DNA of 42,799 nucleotides from the IMG/VR virus record IMGVR_UViG_3300005288_000094, positions 1-42,799 of that record. One strand, 5' to 3'. Of this stretch, positions 23,293 to 30,927 are shown piece after piece. The notes under the pieces are model-generated. The model made no database searches and was not told where the DNA came from. It saw only the letters and a program-made list of their open reading frames with translations. This DNA is from a virus. The stretch's first letter is position 1, and each line of letters begins with the position of its first letter. Made by a program: the position numbers and the translations under genes.

Positions 23293-24270
23293 GTGACGAT
23301 CACGCTTATGCGGCCCCACCGCGGCCCGGTAACCCAGCGGTACGGCAACATCCAGCCGGACGGCCTGCCCCACGCCGGGCAGGACTATGGCTACTCCGAC
23401 GAAAACGGGGTTTACCCGGAGATCTTCGCGGCCGCTGACGGCGTCGTCCTCTTCGCCGGGGACAGCCGGGATCTCGGATGGCCCAACGATTTCTACGTCA
23501 ACCCGGACTTCAACCGCAACGACGACGTAGACAACTCGGCCGGCAACCTCACCGTCATTGGACATTACGAGAGCGGGAAGCTTGTCGCCGTTACCGGCTA
23601 CGGGCACCAGGCATCCATCAGTGTCCACGCCGGCCAGTCAGTCCGCGCCAACCAGCAGATCGGCATCACCGGCGATACGGGCTACGCCTTCGGGAAGCAC
23701 CTGCACTTCTTCCTAATGCTCCTGCCCTACAACTACGCCACCCCAACGTATGGGTGCTCGGACCCCAACCCATATTTCGCCGACTCGCTGTCCTACGCGG
23801 GCGGACCAATCACACCCTTGGAGGACGACATGCCCATCACCGATACCGACGCCGCGAAGATCGCGGACGTCCTGCTTGACCGTGTCCGGGGCGAATCGAC
23901 CCTCGGACAGATGCTCTCTGAATACCGGGGTCACGCCCTCGACATCATCAGGGTCGTCAACCGGGTCCCGGACACGGTCTTGGATACCGCCGTGGCCGGT
24001 GTCGCGGGGGACAACAACACCCTCCGGCAGCTCCTCTCCGAATACCGCTCCCACATCCTGCAAATCGTGGGGGGCACAGCGAACGTCCCCAACGCCGTCC
24101 TGAACGCCCAGTTCACCCTCCCGGACGGCACCATCACCAACCTCGCGGGCATCCTCGCCGCGATCCACGCCCAACCTGTCACGACAGGGAACGTCAACAC
24201 CCCGAACGCCGACCCCCAAGCCATCGCCAAAGCCGTCCTCGACGGCATCCGGGACAAGTGGAGCAAGTAA
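23293..24270 (+). CDS. Endolysin with M23-type peptidase domain (325 aa)
   Basis: AGGAGG lies four bases before GTG 23293. The N-terminal 160 residues show the M23 metallopeptidase pattern: His27 and Asp31 (HAGQD), His105 in GYGHQ, and His136/His138 (HLHF). Such enzymes cut peptide bridges of peptidoglycan. The C-terminal half has an internal repeat, LGQMLSEYRGHALDIIRVVNRVPDTVL and LRQLLSEYRSHILQIVGGTANVPNAVL, which may mediate cell-wall binding or oligomerisation. The final Ala/Pro-rich tail is Q/N-rich. No signal peptide is seen, so release should need a holin. Confidence 0.85.
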   Translation: MTITLMRPHRGPVTQRYGNIQPDGLPHAGQDYGYSDENGVYPEIFAAADGVVLFAGDSRDLGWPNDFYVNPDFNRNDDVDNSAGNLTVIGHYESGKLVAVTGYGHQASISVHAGQSVRANQQIGITGDTGYAFGKHLHFFLMLLPYNYATPTYGCSDPNPYFADSLSYAGGPITPLEDDMPITDTDAAKIADVLLDRVRGESTLGQMLSEYRGHALDIIRVVNRVPDTVLDTAVAGVAGDNNTLRQLLSEYRSHILQIVGGTANVPNAVLNAQFTLPDGTITNLAGILAAIHAQPVTTGNVNTPNADPQAIAKAVLDGIRDKWSK

Positions 24271-24407
24271 TGACCGCCTCGCGTGTGGCCCTGCTGTCCT
24301 TCACGGCTGGCGCGTCCCTAGCGTGCGGATGGATGGCCGCCCTGGCTGTCCGCGCCGCCTGCACCATCACCGCCGGCCATCGCTGGTACCAACTCAAAAG
24401 ACTCTAG
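24270..24407 (+). CDS. Small membrane protein of the lysis cluster (45 aa)
   Basis: The ATG overlaps the lysin stop by one base. The product is MTASRVALLSFTAGASLACG followed by WMAALAVRAACTITAGHRWYQL, with one long hydrophobic helix. Its size, position between lysin and holin candidate, and hydrophobicity suggest a holin or anti-holin. It is short and has no recognised family. Confidence 0.55.
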   Translation: MTASRVALLSFTAGASLACGWMAALAVRAACTITAGHRWYQLKRL

Positions 24408-24415
24408 GAGCACCC

Positions 24416-24799
24416 ATGGAAACCCCCATCTCCCCCAAGGTCATCGTCTCCGTCATCGTCGGCATCGTCCTGACCGCGCTCGTCTCAAACGCTTCCGCGA
24501 TAACCCCGGACATGCTCAACTTCCTCGGCCCGTGGAAGCTGTTCGTCTTCGGCTCCCTGATCACATCCCTGATGGGTCTGGCCGCGTGGTGGAAGACTGA
24601 CCCGCTGCGCATCAACCCGGAACAGAAGAACGCCGTCACAGACCTCGCAGCAGTTGAGGCATCCAAGCAAACTTCTCTCGCCACAACCTCCATTGACGCC
24701 CCGGCCACCGTGTTCCCCGCCGCCAAGGTAGACGCCGCACTCGCCGCACCTGTCGAGCCGGTCACTGTCACCCCCGTCTTCACTCCGCCCGCAGCCTAA
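24416..24799 (+). CDS. Holin candidate, two TM segments (127 aa)
   Basis: TAGGAG precedes ATG 24416 by six bases. Two membrane segments are visible: residues 9-27 (VIVSVIVGIVLTALVSNAS) and about 41-57 (FVFGSLITSLMGLAAWW), separated by a short loop with Pro. The C-terminus is a soluble Ala/Thr/Val-rich tail. This layout and place beside the lysin fit a class II holin that opens the membrane for lysis. Confidence 0.75.
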   Translation: METPISPKVIVSVIVGIVLTALVSNASAITPDMLNFLGPWKLFVFGSLITSLMGLAAWWKTDPLRINPEQKNAVTDLAAVEASKQTSLATTSIDAPATVFPAAKVDAALAAPVEPVTVTPVFTPPAA

Positions 24800-24817
24800 C
24801 CACCCAGGAGCCGCACC

Positions 24818-27508
24818 GTGACCGTCTACGCCTTTTCGCGGATCCCCGCATTCAACCCCAACACGAACCCCGCCAGTGTGGCGAAGTCCGCTACCGGCTC
24901 CGTCTATGACATCGGGGACACGGGGTTTTTGACCCCGCTGAACCTGACCCTTGTGGCAACGAACACGGTCACGACGACGCTGATCTCTGACGCGAACGGC
25001 ATGTTCCCCGACTTCACGTTGGTAGACCGGACGCAGTGTGCGTTCAAGTCCGGGACTCAGGTGTTTGTCCTGACCACCAGCACGCCCGTTCCGGGACCGC
25101 AAGGCGACCCGGGCCCGGCCTCCATCGTCCCTGGCCCGCCGACCACGGATGCGTCCCTGCTGACGGCTGGGACAGTTGCCGATGCGCGCCTCCCCGTTCG
25201 CCTTGGGGATGCGGCACTTACTGCCACTTATATCCCTAAGTGGAAGGCCAACACTGAGTACCTTGCGGGCGACAAGGTACTCAGCCCAGGCGGGGACGTT
25301 GTCTCCGCCAAGGTCGACTTCACCTCCGGCGCGTCCTATAGCGCGGCGAACTGGAACCTCTCGGGCAGCTACGCCCCGGCCACTGGATCAACAACCTACG
25401 CCACCAAGGGCGAACTGCCGAACGCCACGACCCTCGAAAAGTGGTTCTCTGGCGGCGTCAAGGGCAAGAAGATCGTATTCGTGGGCGATTCGACCACGGA
25501 CTACGCCTATGGACTGACCCGCGCCATGAATTACTACACCCGCCGTGGGCGGGAACTTGCCGGGGTTGGATTCCTGAACTACGGCGTGAACGGGCAGACC
25601 CTCGCCTCATGGCAGGCCGACAGCGGCACGCGGTACGGCGTGGCAGGGACCGTGGCGCAGAACGCCGACCTCTACGTCCTGTCCTACGGCATCAATGATG
25701 TCCGCACCGGCGCAATGAGTGAAGACACGCTCGTCACGAACCTGTCCACCGCCGTCGATTCGCTACGCGCCAACGGCACGTCCACTGTCCTGCTTAGGAT
25801 GCCGCCGACGTTCACGACCACCGACACCGCAGCACTCGGGTCCGTCGTGCCGAATAGCTCCGCACAGGCGTATTCCACACTGCTCCGCAACGCCTACATT
25901 AGGGTTGCAGCGGCGAAAGGATGCGCACTGCTCGATACCCAGGCGCTCGTATTCGGGCTGACATCCAAGGCAGACACCCAGTCGCCGTACATGCTCAACC
26001 AGATCCACCCGAACGACTCCGGCAACACCGCTATCGCTCGGGAGCTGGTGAAGATGATCGGCGTTCCTGCCACAGCTCCGCCCGTCTCGTTCTCCATGCC
26101 GGGGAAGGTAGCCGTGGGGACCATTGGCGCGCAGGTGTTTCCGAACGGTGGGCGGGTCGCATACGGGTTCGCCAACTACCGGCCCATCAATGCCAGCGGC
26201 TCGCTCACCATTGAACTGCGGAAACTGCCGGCCAACACCCTGATCGGGACCGTCACATATACGGGCGGCTACGGGGCTCAGAACGTCATGACGCCCGACG
26301 CCGCAGCCGGCGACTGGGTAGCGCTGGCAGCCGGTGATTCGGTGCAGGTCGCGGTGACAGCCTGCACAGTCGCTACCTATGACCTCGAAGTCCTGCTCAT
26401 TGCCGACCAGACGCCCCCTGCGAGGGTCTACCCCCTACAGTTGCGCGGGGCCGGGCTGGTGTCCTCGCTGGACGGCAGCGTGGTATATGCGGCAACGGAG
26501 GGCCTGCCTGCCGGTTCCGAGCGGGCCGTCGCTGACATGAAGGCGGTTTCCTTCAAGCGCCTGAACTCGAACAGGTTCACCAAGTACAGCCAGGACGTCA
26601 CGAAGTCGGCGGTGTGGACAACCAGCAACGTCACCATCACCGGAACGCCAGGCAATCAGGTAATCACAGCAACAGCAACGGCGTCCATCGCCGCGCTTAA
26701 TGCTCCGGTCACACCGGGTGAGCAGTTGACGTTCTCATGGCGTGCCACCGCCACCGGCACCCCGAAACATGCGGTTTACGACTCGATCAATGGCGCGTTC
26801 ATTGTCGCGGCGGCTAACTGGCCAGCGGCGGACGGTAGCGGATGGCGCTCGGTGACTTTCACAGTGCCGGCAGGCTGCACGAGCCTCCGCTGCTACCCGC
26901 TCTCGGCTTCCGTGGCCATCGGCGATGCGGTAACCCTGACCGGGATGCAGCTCAGTGTCGGGGCAACCATGACGCCGTTTGCTCCCACCAACGCCATCGG
27001 CACGGCCATGACCGTCAACACGGGAGCGCTCCCCTCAGAGTTCACCCTCATCAACATGCTCAAGTACGACGGAGGCGTTGGCACGGGCGTCGCTTCACCG
27101 GGCGGCCCGAACACGGACGGCAACCCTACCCTACAGACCGCCAACGGCACCAACTTTGGGTACACGGCAATCGCAACTCGTGGTGTGGCACCACGCGGCG
27201 CCAACGGGGCATGGCAGGCAGCGGTTCTGAGGGTCACGGGAGGGAACGCCTACGGCACCGTCAATGACCAGGCGCAATCAGTGGCCTACGCCAAGGCGGT
27301 CAACGCGACAGACCTCCGCTGGAACTACCTCAGCGCAGGCGACACCACAGGATCATTCCAGACATGGGACGGGGAGATCATCGCGTTCTACTTCCCCTAC
27401 CTGCTCACCGAGGGCGAAGCCGCAGCATTCGTGCGGGCCAAGCTGCTGACGTTGCGGGCGGCGGGAGAAACCCTGACCGCTGACATCCAGGACCGGAAGC
27501 TCTACTAG
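24818..27508 (+). CDS. Receptor-binding tail spike/fibre with SGNH esterase domain (896 aa)
   Basis: CAGGAG precedes GTG 24818. Residues 1-95 form an attachment domain with a collagen-like stretch (GPQGDPGPASIVPGPP). About residues 215-415 make an SGNH/GDSL hydrolase: KIVFVGDST with Ser225, NYGVNG with Gly256, SYGINDVR with Asn293 and QIHPND with His397. The residue three before His397 is Asn394 where most members have Asp. The C-terminal half (about 570-760) is a beta-rich carbohydrate-binding-like region, and 790-880 resembles a lectin-like fold. The enzyme probably removes acetyl groups from cell-surface glycans during adsorption. Confidence 0.85.
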   Translation: MTVYAFSRIPAFNPNTNPASVAKSATGSVYDIGDTGFLTPLNLTLVATNTVTTTLISDANGMFPDFTLVDRTQCAFKSGTQVFVLTTSTPVPGPQGDPGPASIVPGPPTTDASLLTAGTVADARLPVRLGDAALTATYIPKWKANTEYLAGDKVLSPGGDVVSAKVDFTSGASYSAANWNLSGSYAPATGSTTYATKGELPNATTLEKWFSGGVKGKKIVFVGDSTTDYAYGLTRAMNYYTRRGRELAGVGFLNYGVNGQTLASWQADSGTRYGVAGTVAQNADLYVLSYGINDVRTGAMSEDTLVTNLSTAVDSLRANGTSTVLLRMPPTFTTTDTAALGSVVPNSSAQAYSTLLRNAYIRVAAAKGCALLDTQALVFGLTSKADTQSPYMLNQIHPNDSGNTAIARELVKMIGVPATAPPVSFSMPGKVAVGTIGAQVFPNGGRVAYGFANYRPINASGSLTIELRKLPANTLIGTVTYTGGYGAQNVMTPDAAAGDWVALAAGDSVQVAVTACTVATYDLEVLLIADQTPPARVYPLQLRGAGLVSSLDGSVVYAATEGLPAGSERAVADMKAVSFKRLNSNRFTKYSQDVTKSAVWTTSNVTITGTPGNQVITATATASIAALNAPVTPGEQLTFSWRATATGTPKHAVYDSINGAFIVAAANWPAADGSGWRSVTFTVPAGCTSLRCYPLSASVAIGDAVTLTGMQLSVGATMTPFAPTNAIGTAMTVNTGALPSEFTLINMLKYDGGVGTGVASPGGPNTDGNPTLQTANGTNFGYTAIATRGVAPRGANGAWQAAVLRVTGGNAYGTVNDQAQSVAYAKAVNATDLRWNYLSAGDTTGSFQTWDGEIIAFYFPYLLTEGEAAAFVRAKLLTLRAAGETLTADIQDRKLY

Positions 27509-27512
27509 AAGG

Positions 27513-27680
27513 TCACCACTGCCGGGATTCCATGACCTCAATCGCGCACTCGTCGGAGCAGGCTTGTTCTGCTTCGGCGGGGTGGTTGTCAGGCAGGGTC
27601 GTCTTGCAGTTCAGGCAGCGGCCACGCTTCAGCTTGTCGTTCATTCGGACGCGAGCGAAGGCATCAAGTAGTTTCCCCAT
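27513..27680 (-). CDS. Small Cys-pair protein, minus strand (55 aa)
   Basis: The proposed start is ATG at 27680 (MGKLLDAFARVRMNDKLKRG). The C-terminal half holds CLNCKTTLPDN and ACSDECAIEVMES, four Cys spaced as in small zinc fingers (CxxC...CxxxC) of actinobacterial regulators. It stands alone on the minus strand between the tail spike and the integrase terminator. No strong ribosome binding site is seen. Function is unknown. Confidence 0.55.
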   Translation of the reverse strand: MGKLLDAFARVRMNDKLKRGRCLNCKTTLPDNHPAEAEQACSDECAIEVMESRQW

Positions 27681-27735
27681 GCGGTCAAGTGTAGGGGTTA
27701 CATAAGACCGGAATAGGTCACTAACTGAAATGCTA

Positions 27736-27776
27736 CAAAAAGCAGCGCCCACCGTTCACGCGGTGGGCGCCTTTTT
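27736..27776. terminator. Bidirectional terminator between tail spike and integrase
   Basis: A perfect ten-pair stem GCGCCCACCG / CGGTGGGCGC (27745-27770) with a six-base loop has an A-run on the left (ACAAAAAG) and CTTTTTG on the right. It can end both the rightward structural transcript and the leftward integrase transcript. Confidence 0.85.
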
Positions 27777-27787
27777 GTGTTGGTGGA

Positions 27788-28984
27788 TCAGTCGCGCGCC
27801 GGTTCGAGCATCTTGGACATCTGCTCAAGCGCTCCGGTCAGCCGCTTCATGTCCGGCTTGCTGCGGTAGGCCTTAGACATCTTGGTGGTGGAGTGGCCAA
27901 CGATGTCTTTGATCGTGTCCCAGTCCACCCCAGCCGCATCAAGCAGGTCTACAGCAGTATGCCGGGCGCCGTGAAGCACGACGTCGGACGGCAACCCCGC
28001 GCCGGCCAGCAGTTTCGCCCACTCGTCTGTAGCGGCGTCGGGGTCCCACGGCTCACCGTCGCGAGTAAATACCAGCCCATCCCCGCGCCCGTGCATGTGA
28101 AGCGCCAGGATGGACCGCAGCGGCTCAACCAGTGGTATTACCCGCTGGCCAGACTGTGACTTGGGGCGGGTCAGGTAGATCGTCCCGCGCATATGCCGGT
28201 ACTCATAATCGGCCGGAGCCTTTGATATGTCCGTGATGCGCTGGAGTTGCCAGCTCAAGTCGAGCGAGTCGGTTACGCGGTCAGCCTCAAGGCCTAGGAT
28301 CTCGCCACGTCGTGCGCCGGTCAGGAGATAGCAAGCCCATAGCGCACGATCCGTCCGGGCCGTCAGGTGCGCCATTAGCTCGATGGCCTGGTTGGTGCTG
28401 AGTGCGGCCTGCTCCACCTTGGCCTTACGTGGCGGATCAACCATCTCGCAGACGTTCCGCGTTGCCTTACCCTCGCGCATGGCAGTCTTGAGCGCGGATG
28501 ACAGGACCGCGTGCGCTTTGATGGCGGTGTCTGCCCCAACCATGGGCGTGCCCGGTGGCAGGTCTTTCTTCCCGCGCAACCCATGGGCCTTGGGCGTGGA
28601 CTGGATCTCCTTGAACATATGGCGCACGTGATCAGCCGTGAGTGAGTCGATCTTGTGATGCCCGATTAGTGGGATGATCCAGCCGTCCACAGTGGACTTG
28701 TAGGCGGCGTACGACTTGGGGCGGATCTCGGTAGGGGCGATGTCGTCAATCCAGCGACGCAGCCAGCGCTCAAGAGTCAGACTCGCCGTGGGTAAGTCGC
28801 CATGCTTACGTAGCTCGGACTTGAGAGCGTCCATCTCATTCAGTGCAGCGCTTTTGTCTTTGCGCCGGATGACCTTCTGCCGGCGCCGCCCATCCACGCC
28901 ACGTGGCAGCTCGATCCGGACAGTCCAGAAACCGCGGGCGTCTTTGAATAGAGAGCCCTCACCCTTGCCGCGAGTGCTAGCCAC
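27788..28984 (-). CDS. int: Tyrosine integrase (398 aa)
   Basis: The enzyme joins attP and attB through a 3'-phosphotyrosine intermediate. The N-terminal part is an arm-binding domain (STRGKGEGSLFKDARGFWTVRIELP, with a repeated KxxR pattern), followed by a SAM-like core-binding domain (LTLERWLRRWIDDIAPTEIRPKSYAAYKSTV). The catalytic domain shows Arg in LLTGARRGEILGLE, HxxR in LHGARHTAVDLLDAAG, GHSTTKMSKAYRS with the nucleophile Tyr. I prefer GTG 28984 because GAGGTG lies seven bases upstream and its codons overlap the preceding TAG; ATG 29002 would add six residues. Confidence 0.93.
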   Translation of the reverse strand: MASTRGKGEGSLFKDARGFWTVRIELPRGVDGRRRQKVIRRKDKSAALNEMDALKSELRKHGDLPTASLTLERWLRRWIDDIAPTEIRPKSYAAYKSTVDGWIIPLIGHHKIDSLTADHVRHMFKEIQSTPKAHGLRGKKDLPPGTPMVGADTAIKAHAVLSSALKTAMREGKATRNVCEMVDPPRKAKVEQAALSTNQAIELMAHLTARTDRALWACYLLTGARRGEILGLEADRVTDSLDLSWQLQRITDISKAPADYEYRHMRGTIYLTRPKSQSGQRVIPLVEPLRSILALHMHGRGDGLVFTRDGEPWDPDAATDEWAKLLAGAGLPSDVVLHGARHTAVDLLDAAGVDWDTIKDIVGHSTTKMSKAYRSKPDMKRLTGALEQMSKMLEPARD

Positions 28985-29147
28985 GGCCAGCCACCTCACC
29001 ATGTTCCAGAGCGGCTTTCGCTTCGGTCTTGGTGCGGAACCCGCCGAAGGTCACGGCGCCGCAAGTCTCGCAGCTCGCCGCGTAGCCCTCGTGTTGGCCC
29101 TGATCTCCGGATGTTCCGCGCTCGAACGCGACAGCCTTGTGCTTCAT
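28977..29147 (-). CDS. Small Cys-pair protein upstream of integrase (56 aa)
   Basis: AAGGGG lies six bases before the start at 29147 (MKHKAVAFERG). It has SCETCGAVTFGGFRTKTEAKAALEHGEVAG, a CxxC zinc-knuckle-like segment followed by a helix. It overlaps the integrase by 8 bp, implying translational coupling. It may be a recombination directionality or regulatory factor; this is inference only. A longer start at 29186 would run through the arm-type repeats. Confidence 0.6.
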   Translation of the reverse strand: MKHKAVAFERGTSGDQGQHEGYAASCETCGAVTFGGFRTKTEAKAALEHGEVAGRG

Positions 29148-29164
29148 TTCGATCCCCTTGCTAG

Positions 29165-29184
29165 GTGTACTCATTAGTGTACTC
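29165..29184. promoter_or_regulatory. Integrase arm-type repeats, left pair
   Basis: Two GTGTACTC copies start at 29165 and 29177, spaced 12 bp apart. A matching pair lies on the other side of the attP core at 29409-29428. The layout is that of arm-type binding sites for a tyrosine integrase. The pair lies 18-37 bp upstream of the small gene that precedes the integrase, so bound integrase could repress its own operon. Confidence 0.7.
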
Positions 29185-29284
29185 ATAGATGCGGTTCAAT
29201 GCGATAGCGCACGGCGTTTTCATACCCCTAGATTCCGCTGGTTTCCGCGTGTTTCCGGGGTTGCTCATGCCTCAATTCTACCCC

Positions 29285-29335
29285 AGCGTTTCACTCGTAA
29301 TGAAAAGGTCATCAGTTCGATTCTGATAGGAAGCT
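29285..29335. other. attP core: 3' half of tRNA-Thr(CGU)
   Basis: The bases form the 3' half of a tRNA: anticodon arm TTTCA-CTCGTAA-TGAAA (anticodon CGT), variable AGGTC, T arm ATCAG-TTCGATT-CTGAT, acceptor 3' strand AGGAAGC and T73. The 5' half is missing, so it is not a functional tRNA gene. Phages that integrate into tRNA genes carry this 3' segment to rebuild the gene. The match may extend to 29375, where AAACCCTC...GAGGGTTT looks like a host terminator downstream. Confidence 0.85.
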
Positions 29336-29408
29336 CGGGATAAACCCTCTAGAATCCGCGGATTTTGGAGGGTTTCTCGCTGGCATGAGAGCTTCAAAGA
29401 CGGCTCAG

Positions 29409-29428
29409 GTGTACTCGGTGGTGTACTC
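29409..29428. promoter_or_regulatory. Integrase arm-type repeats, right pair
   Basis: Two GTGTACTC copies start at 29409 and 29421, again 12 bp apart, in the same orientation as the left pair. With the left pair they bracket the attP core at about 100 and 75 bp. The extended sequence is AGGTGTACTCGGTGGTGTACTC. Confidence 0.7.
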
Positions 29429-29434
29429 CAAGTG

Positions 29435-29474
29435 AAAAAGCCCCCATCCTCAGTGCGAGGATGGGGGCTTTTTT
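29435..29474. terminator. Bidirectional terminator between attP and the repressor
   Basis: GCCCCCATCCTC (29440-29451) and GAGGATGGGGGC (29457-29468) form a perfect twelve-pair stem with a five-base loop. AAAAA precedes and TTTTTT follows. It ends the leftward repressor transcript and stops transcripts crossing attP. Confidence 0.9.
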
Positions 29475-29484
29475 GCGTTGTGGT

Positions 29485-29748
29485 CTATCGCCGCGTGGCC
29501 CTGACTGCGGCCGTCACGATCGCCAGCAGATCTTCACCCAGGACCTTACAGCTCAACTCGACGTCGTTGGCCGTGAATGCGGCGCCATAGTTCAGCCGCT
29601 TAGAGACGTAGGTCTGTGAGCGGCCGATCATTTCAGCGAGCCGCGTCCCACTCACCCGATGCCGGGCCATGGCAAGCCGTATCTCATCCGAAACGGCGCG
29701 TGCGAACGGGCCGGGTTCCGGCTCTTTTCCTGAGGGCATGATCGTCAT
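29485..29748 (-). CDS. XRE/Cro-C1-type HTH regulator (87 aa), immunity repressor candidate
   Basis: AGGAG precedes the start at 29748 by seven bases. The product has the HTH core VSGTRLAEMIGRSQTYVSKRLNYGAAFTANDVELSCKVLG near residues 34-74. Its place near attP, pointing leftward with a terminator directly after it, is typical of a repressor gene. Short repeats 5' of the gene (see 29817-29911) could be its operators. It could instead be a modulator of the second regulator at 30078. Confidence 0.8.
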   Translation of the reverse strand: MTIMPSGKEPEPGPFARAVSDEIRLAMARHRVSGTRLAEMIGRSQTYVSKRLNYGAAFTANDVELSCKVLGEDLLAIVTAAVRATRR

Positions 29749-29816
29749 TGTATGGCTCCTATGGGGCAGAAAACCCCTTGACCAGCAGTTATACCTCATA
29801 TGCGCTGGACTAGTCC

Positions 29817-29911
29817 ATATGGGGCAAATTAGACCAGCCTGAGCACTACTCGGGAGTAGCCGGATTGTCGTGGTTTAGATTTAGCCATCAAGTTTATATG
29901 GGGTAGATTAG
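29817..29911. promoter_or_regulatory. Direct repeats ATATGGGG(C/T)A(A/G)ATTAG, operator candidates
   Basis: ATATGGGGCAAATTAG at 29817-29832 and ATATGGGGTAGATTAG at 29896-29911 differ at two of 16 bases. A partial third copy, ATGGGGCAGA, is at 29761. They lie upstream of the leftward regulator gene in an AT-richer non-coding region. The space 29749-30010 otherwise holds no convincing gene. Confidence 0.5.
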
Positions 29912-30010
29912 CGCACGAATCATGAGCCAAAACAGCACGCAACTGGATGTCGGTTGCGTGCTGTATGGTCTTTGATAAATCGAACAAATATTCTAATGCG
30001 GGGGCACTAC

Positions 30011-30142
30011 ATGAAGCGTGTGAACATCGAGGCAATGACCGTCTGTGAACTGGGCAATGCAGCCGTAGTGCGTGGGGTTACGCCGTCTGAGCTTCTGGTT
30101 GGATGCGAGACTCTGCGCGCTGCATCAGCACCTGAGCGCTAA
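30011..30142 (+). CDS. Possible tiny protein (43 aa), antisense overlap with regulator
   Basis: ATG 30011 opens a 43-codon frame (MKRVNIEAMTVCELGNAAVV) that overlaps the 3' end of the minus-strand regulator at 30078 by 65 bp. The amino-acid pattern looks helical and protein-like, but there is only a weak G-rich binding site (GGGGG). It may be an artefact or a small switch gene. Confidence 0.35.
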   Translation: MKRVNIEAMTVCELGNAAVVRGVTPSELLVGCETLRAASAPER

Positions 30143-30335
30143 GCCCCAAGACTTCCGCCACCTTGAAGAATGTTGGCATCGGCATACTGCGCTTGCCGGT
30201 CATGTAGCGGTTCAGCGTGGCGCGCTCGATGCCGACAGCCTCAGCCAGGTCCTTCTGATCCATATCCCGCTCGACCAGTTCAACTGCGATCTGCTTTGAC
30301 AGTGCCGCTTCTAGACGCTCTCCATATGTTTCCAT
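30078..30335 (-). CDS. XRE-type HTH regulator (85 aa)
   Basis: The product carries a classic HTH_3 pattern: VERDMDQKDLAEAVGIERATLNRYMTGKRSMPMPTFFKVAEVLGLS (about residues 21-66). It is transcribed leftward from the divergent intergenic region 30336-30475, so it is a repressor candidate of the switch. The ATG at 30335 has no evident ribosome binding site, so translation may be leaderless or weak. Confidence 0.85.
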   Translation of the reverse strand: METYGERLEAALSKQIAVELVERDMDQKDLAEAVGIERATLNRYMTGKRSMPMPTFFKVAEVLGLSAQVLMQRAESRIQPEAQTA

Positions 30336-30337
30336 AC

Positions 30338-30470
30338 GGACAACACTAGTGTCCTATCTGCGCGTTTTGCAATAGCGCCGGTAATCCGGTAGTACGCGCG
30401 AGTACTCGAATTACAAGTTTGCAATTACTCGCTCTCGTACTTGCAATTGTCCAAACGGACACTTAGAGTG
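30338..30470. promoter_or_regulatory. Divergent switch region with operator-like palindromes
   Basis: GGACAACACTAGTGTCC (30338-30354) contains the perfect palindrome ACACTAGTGT. A related GGACACTTAGAGTG (30457-30470) has arms CACT/AGTG. A perfect palindrome CGAGTACTCG is at 30399-30408. A rightward promoter candidate is TTGCAA (30419) - 17 bp - TGCAAT (30442). A leftward candidate uses TTGCAA on the minus strand near 30370 with a weak -10 overlapping the first palindrome. The arrangement fits a lysis-lysogeny operator region. Confidence 0.6.
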
Positions 30471-30475
30471 GACGC

Positions 30476-30742
30476 ATGGACAACGACAAGGCCACTGGGG
30501 CCGAAACCACAGACGCTGAAATTGCAGACCGCATCAACAACGCTTTGATCGTCCGAGGCGTCAACAAGAAATTGCTAGCCGAGAAGATCGGCCTAAGCTA
30601 CTCCACCCTACGGCGCAGCCTGGACCAGGAACGTGGCGACCGGCGCAGCCTCACAATCCGAGAGCTGGGCAAGATCGCTGAAGTCCTGGAGGTCCAGCCC
30701 GCCATCCTCCTGCCAGCCACGCTGACGGCGGTGGCAGCATGA
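30476..30742 (+). CDS. Cro-like HTH regulator (88 aa)
   Basis: The gene starts just after the operator-like sequence GGACACTTAGAGTG. The HTH core is VRGVNKKLLAEKIGLSYSTLRRSLDQERGDRRSLTIRELGKIAEVLE (about residues 25-71). As the first rightward gene of a divergent pair it is a Cro-type regulator candidate. It overlaps the excisionase-like gene by 4 bp. Confidence 0.8.
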   Translation: MDNDKATGAETTDAEIADRINNALIVRGVNKKLLAEKIGLSYSTLRRSLDQERGDRRSLTIRELGKIAEVLEVQPAILLPATLTAVAA

Positions 30743-30927
30743 CCGCAGCGAAGCTCTCATACACCATCGAAGAAGCCGCGAAGATGACCGGCTACGGAGT
30801 CACAACGATCCGAGAGCATATCGGCAAGGGCAACCTCATCGCCAAGTACGCCAACAAAAAAGGCGTCATCCGGCACTCGGACCTCGAAGCCTGGCTAGAC
30901 CGGCTCCCAGCAGAAGCACCGCACTAA
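30739..30927 (+). CDS. Excisionase-like MerR-type HTH protein (62 aa)
   Basis: The sequence LSYTIEEAAKMTGYGVTTIREHIGKGNLIAKYANKKGVIRHSDLEAWLDRL is a winged HTH_17 domain as in phage excisionases. It would bind attP DNA and direct the integrase to excision. It starts with GTG/ATG overlap behind the Cro-like gene. A role as a general DNA-binding regulator is possible. The stretch 30928-31052 holds no gene. Confidence 0.8.
   Translation: MTAAKLSYTIEEAAKMTGYGVTTIREHIGKGNLIAKYANKKGVIRHSDLEAWLDRLPAEAPH

Noticed and set aside
29285-29335. A complete tRNA-Thr gene at the attachment site
   Set aside because: Only the anticodon arm to the 3' end is present; the sequence upstream does not form the D arm or acceptor 5' strand. 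It is an attP core, not a functional tRNA gene.
29829-30035. Minus-strand frame of 68 codons between the two regulators
   Set aside because: It crosses the operator-like repeats, has no ribosome binding site and no recognisable pattern.
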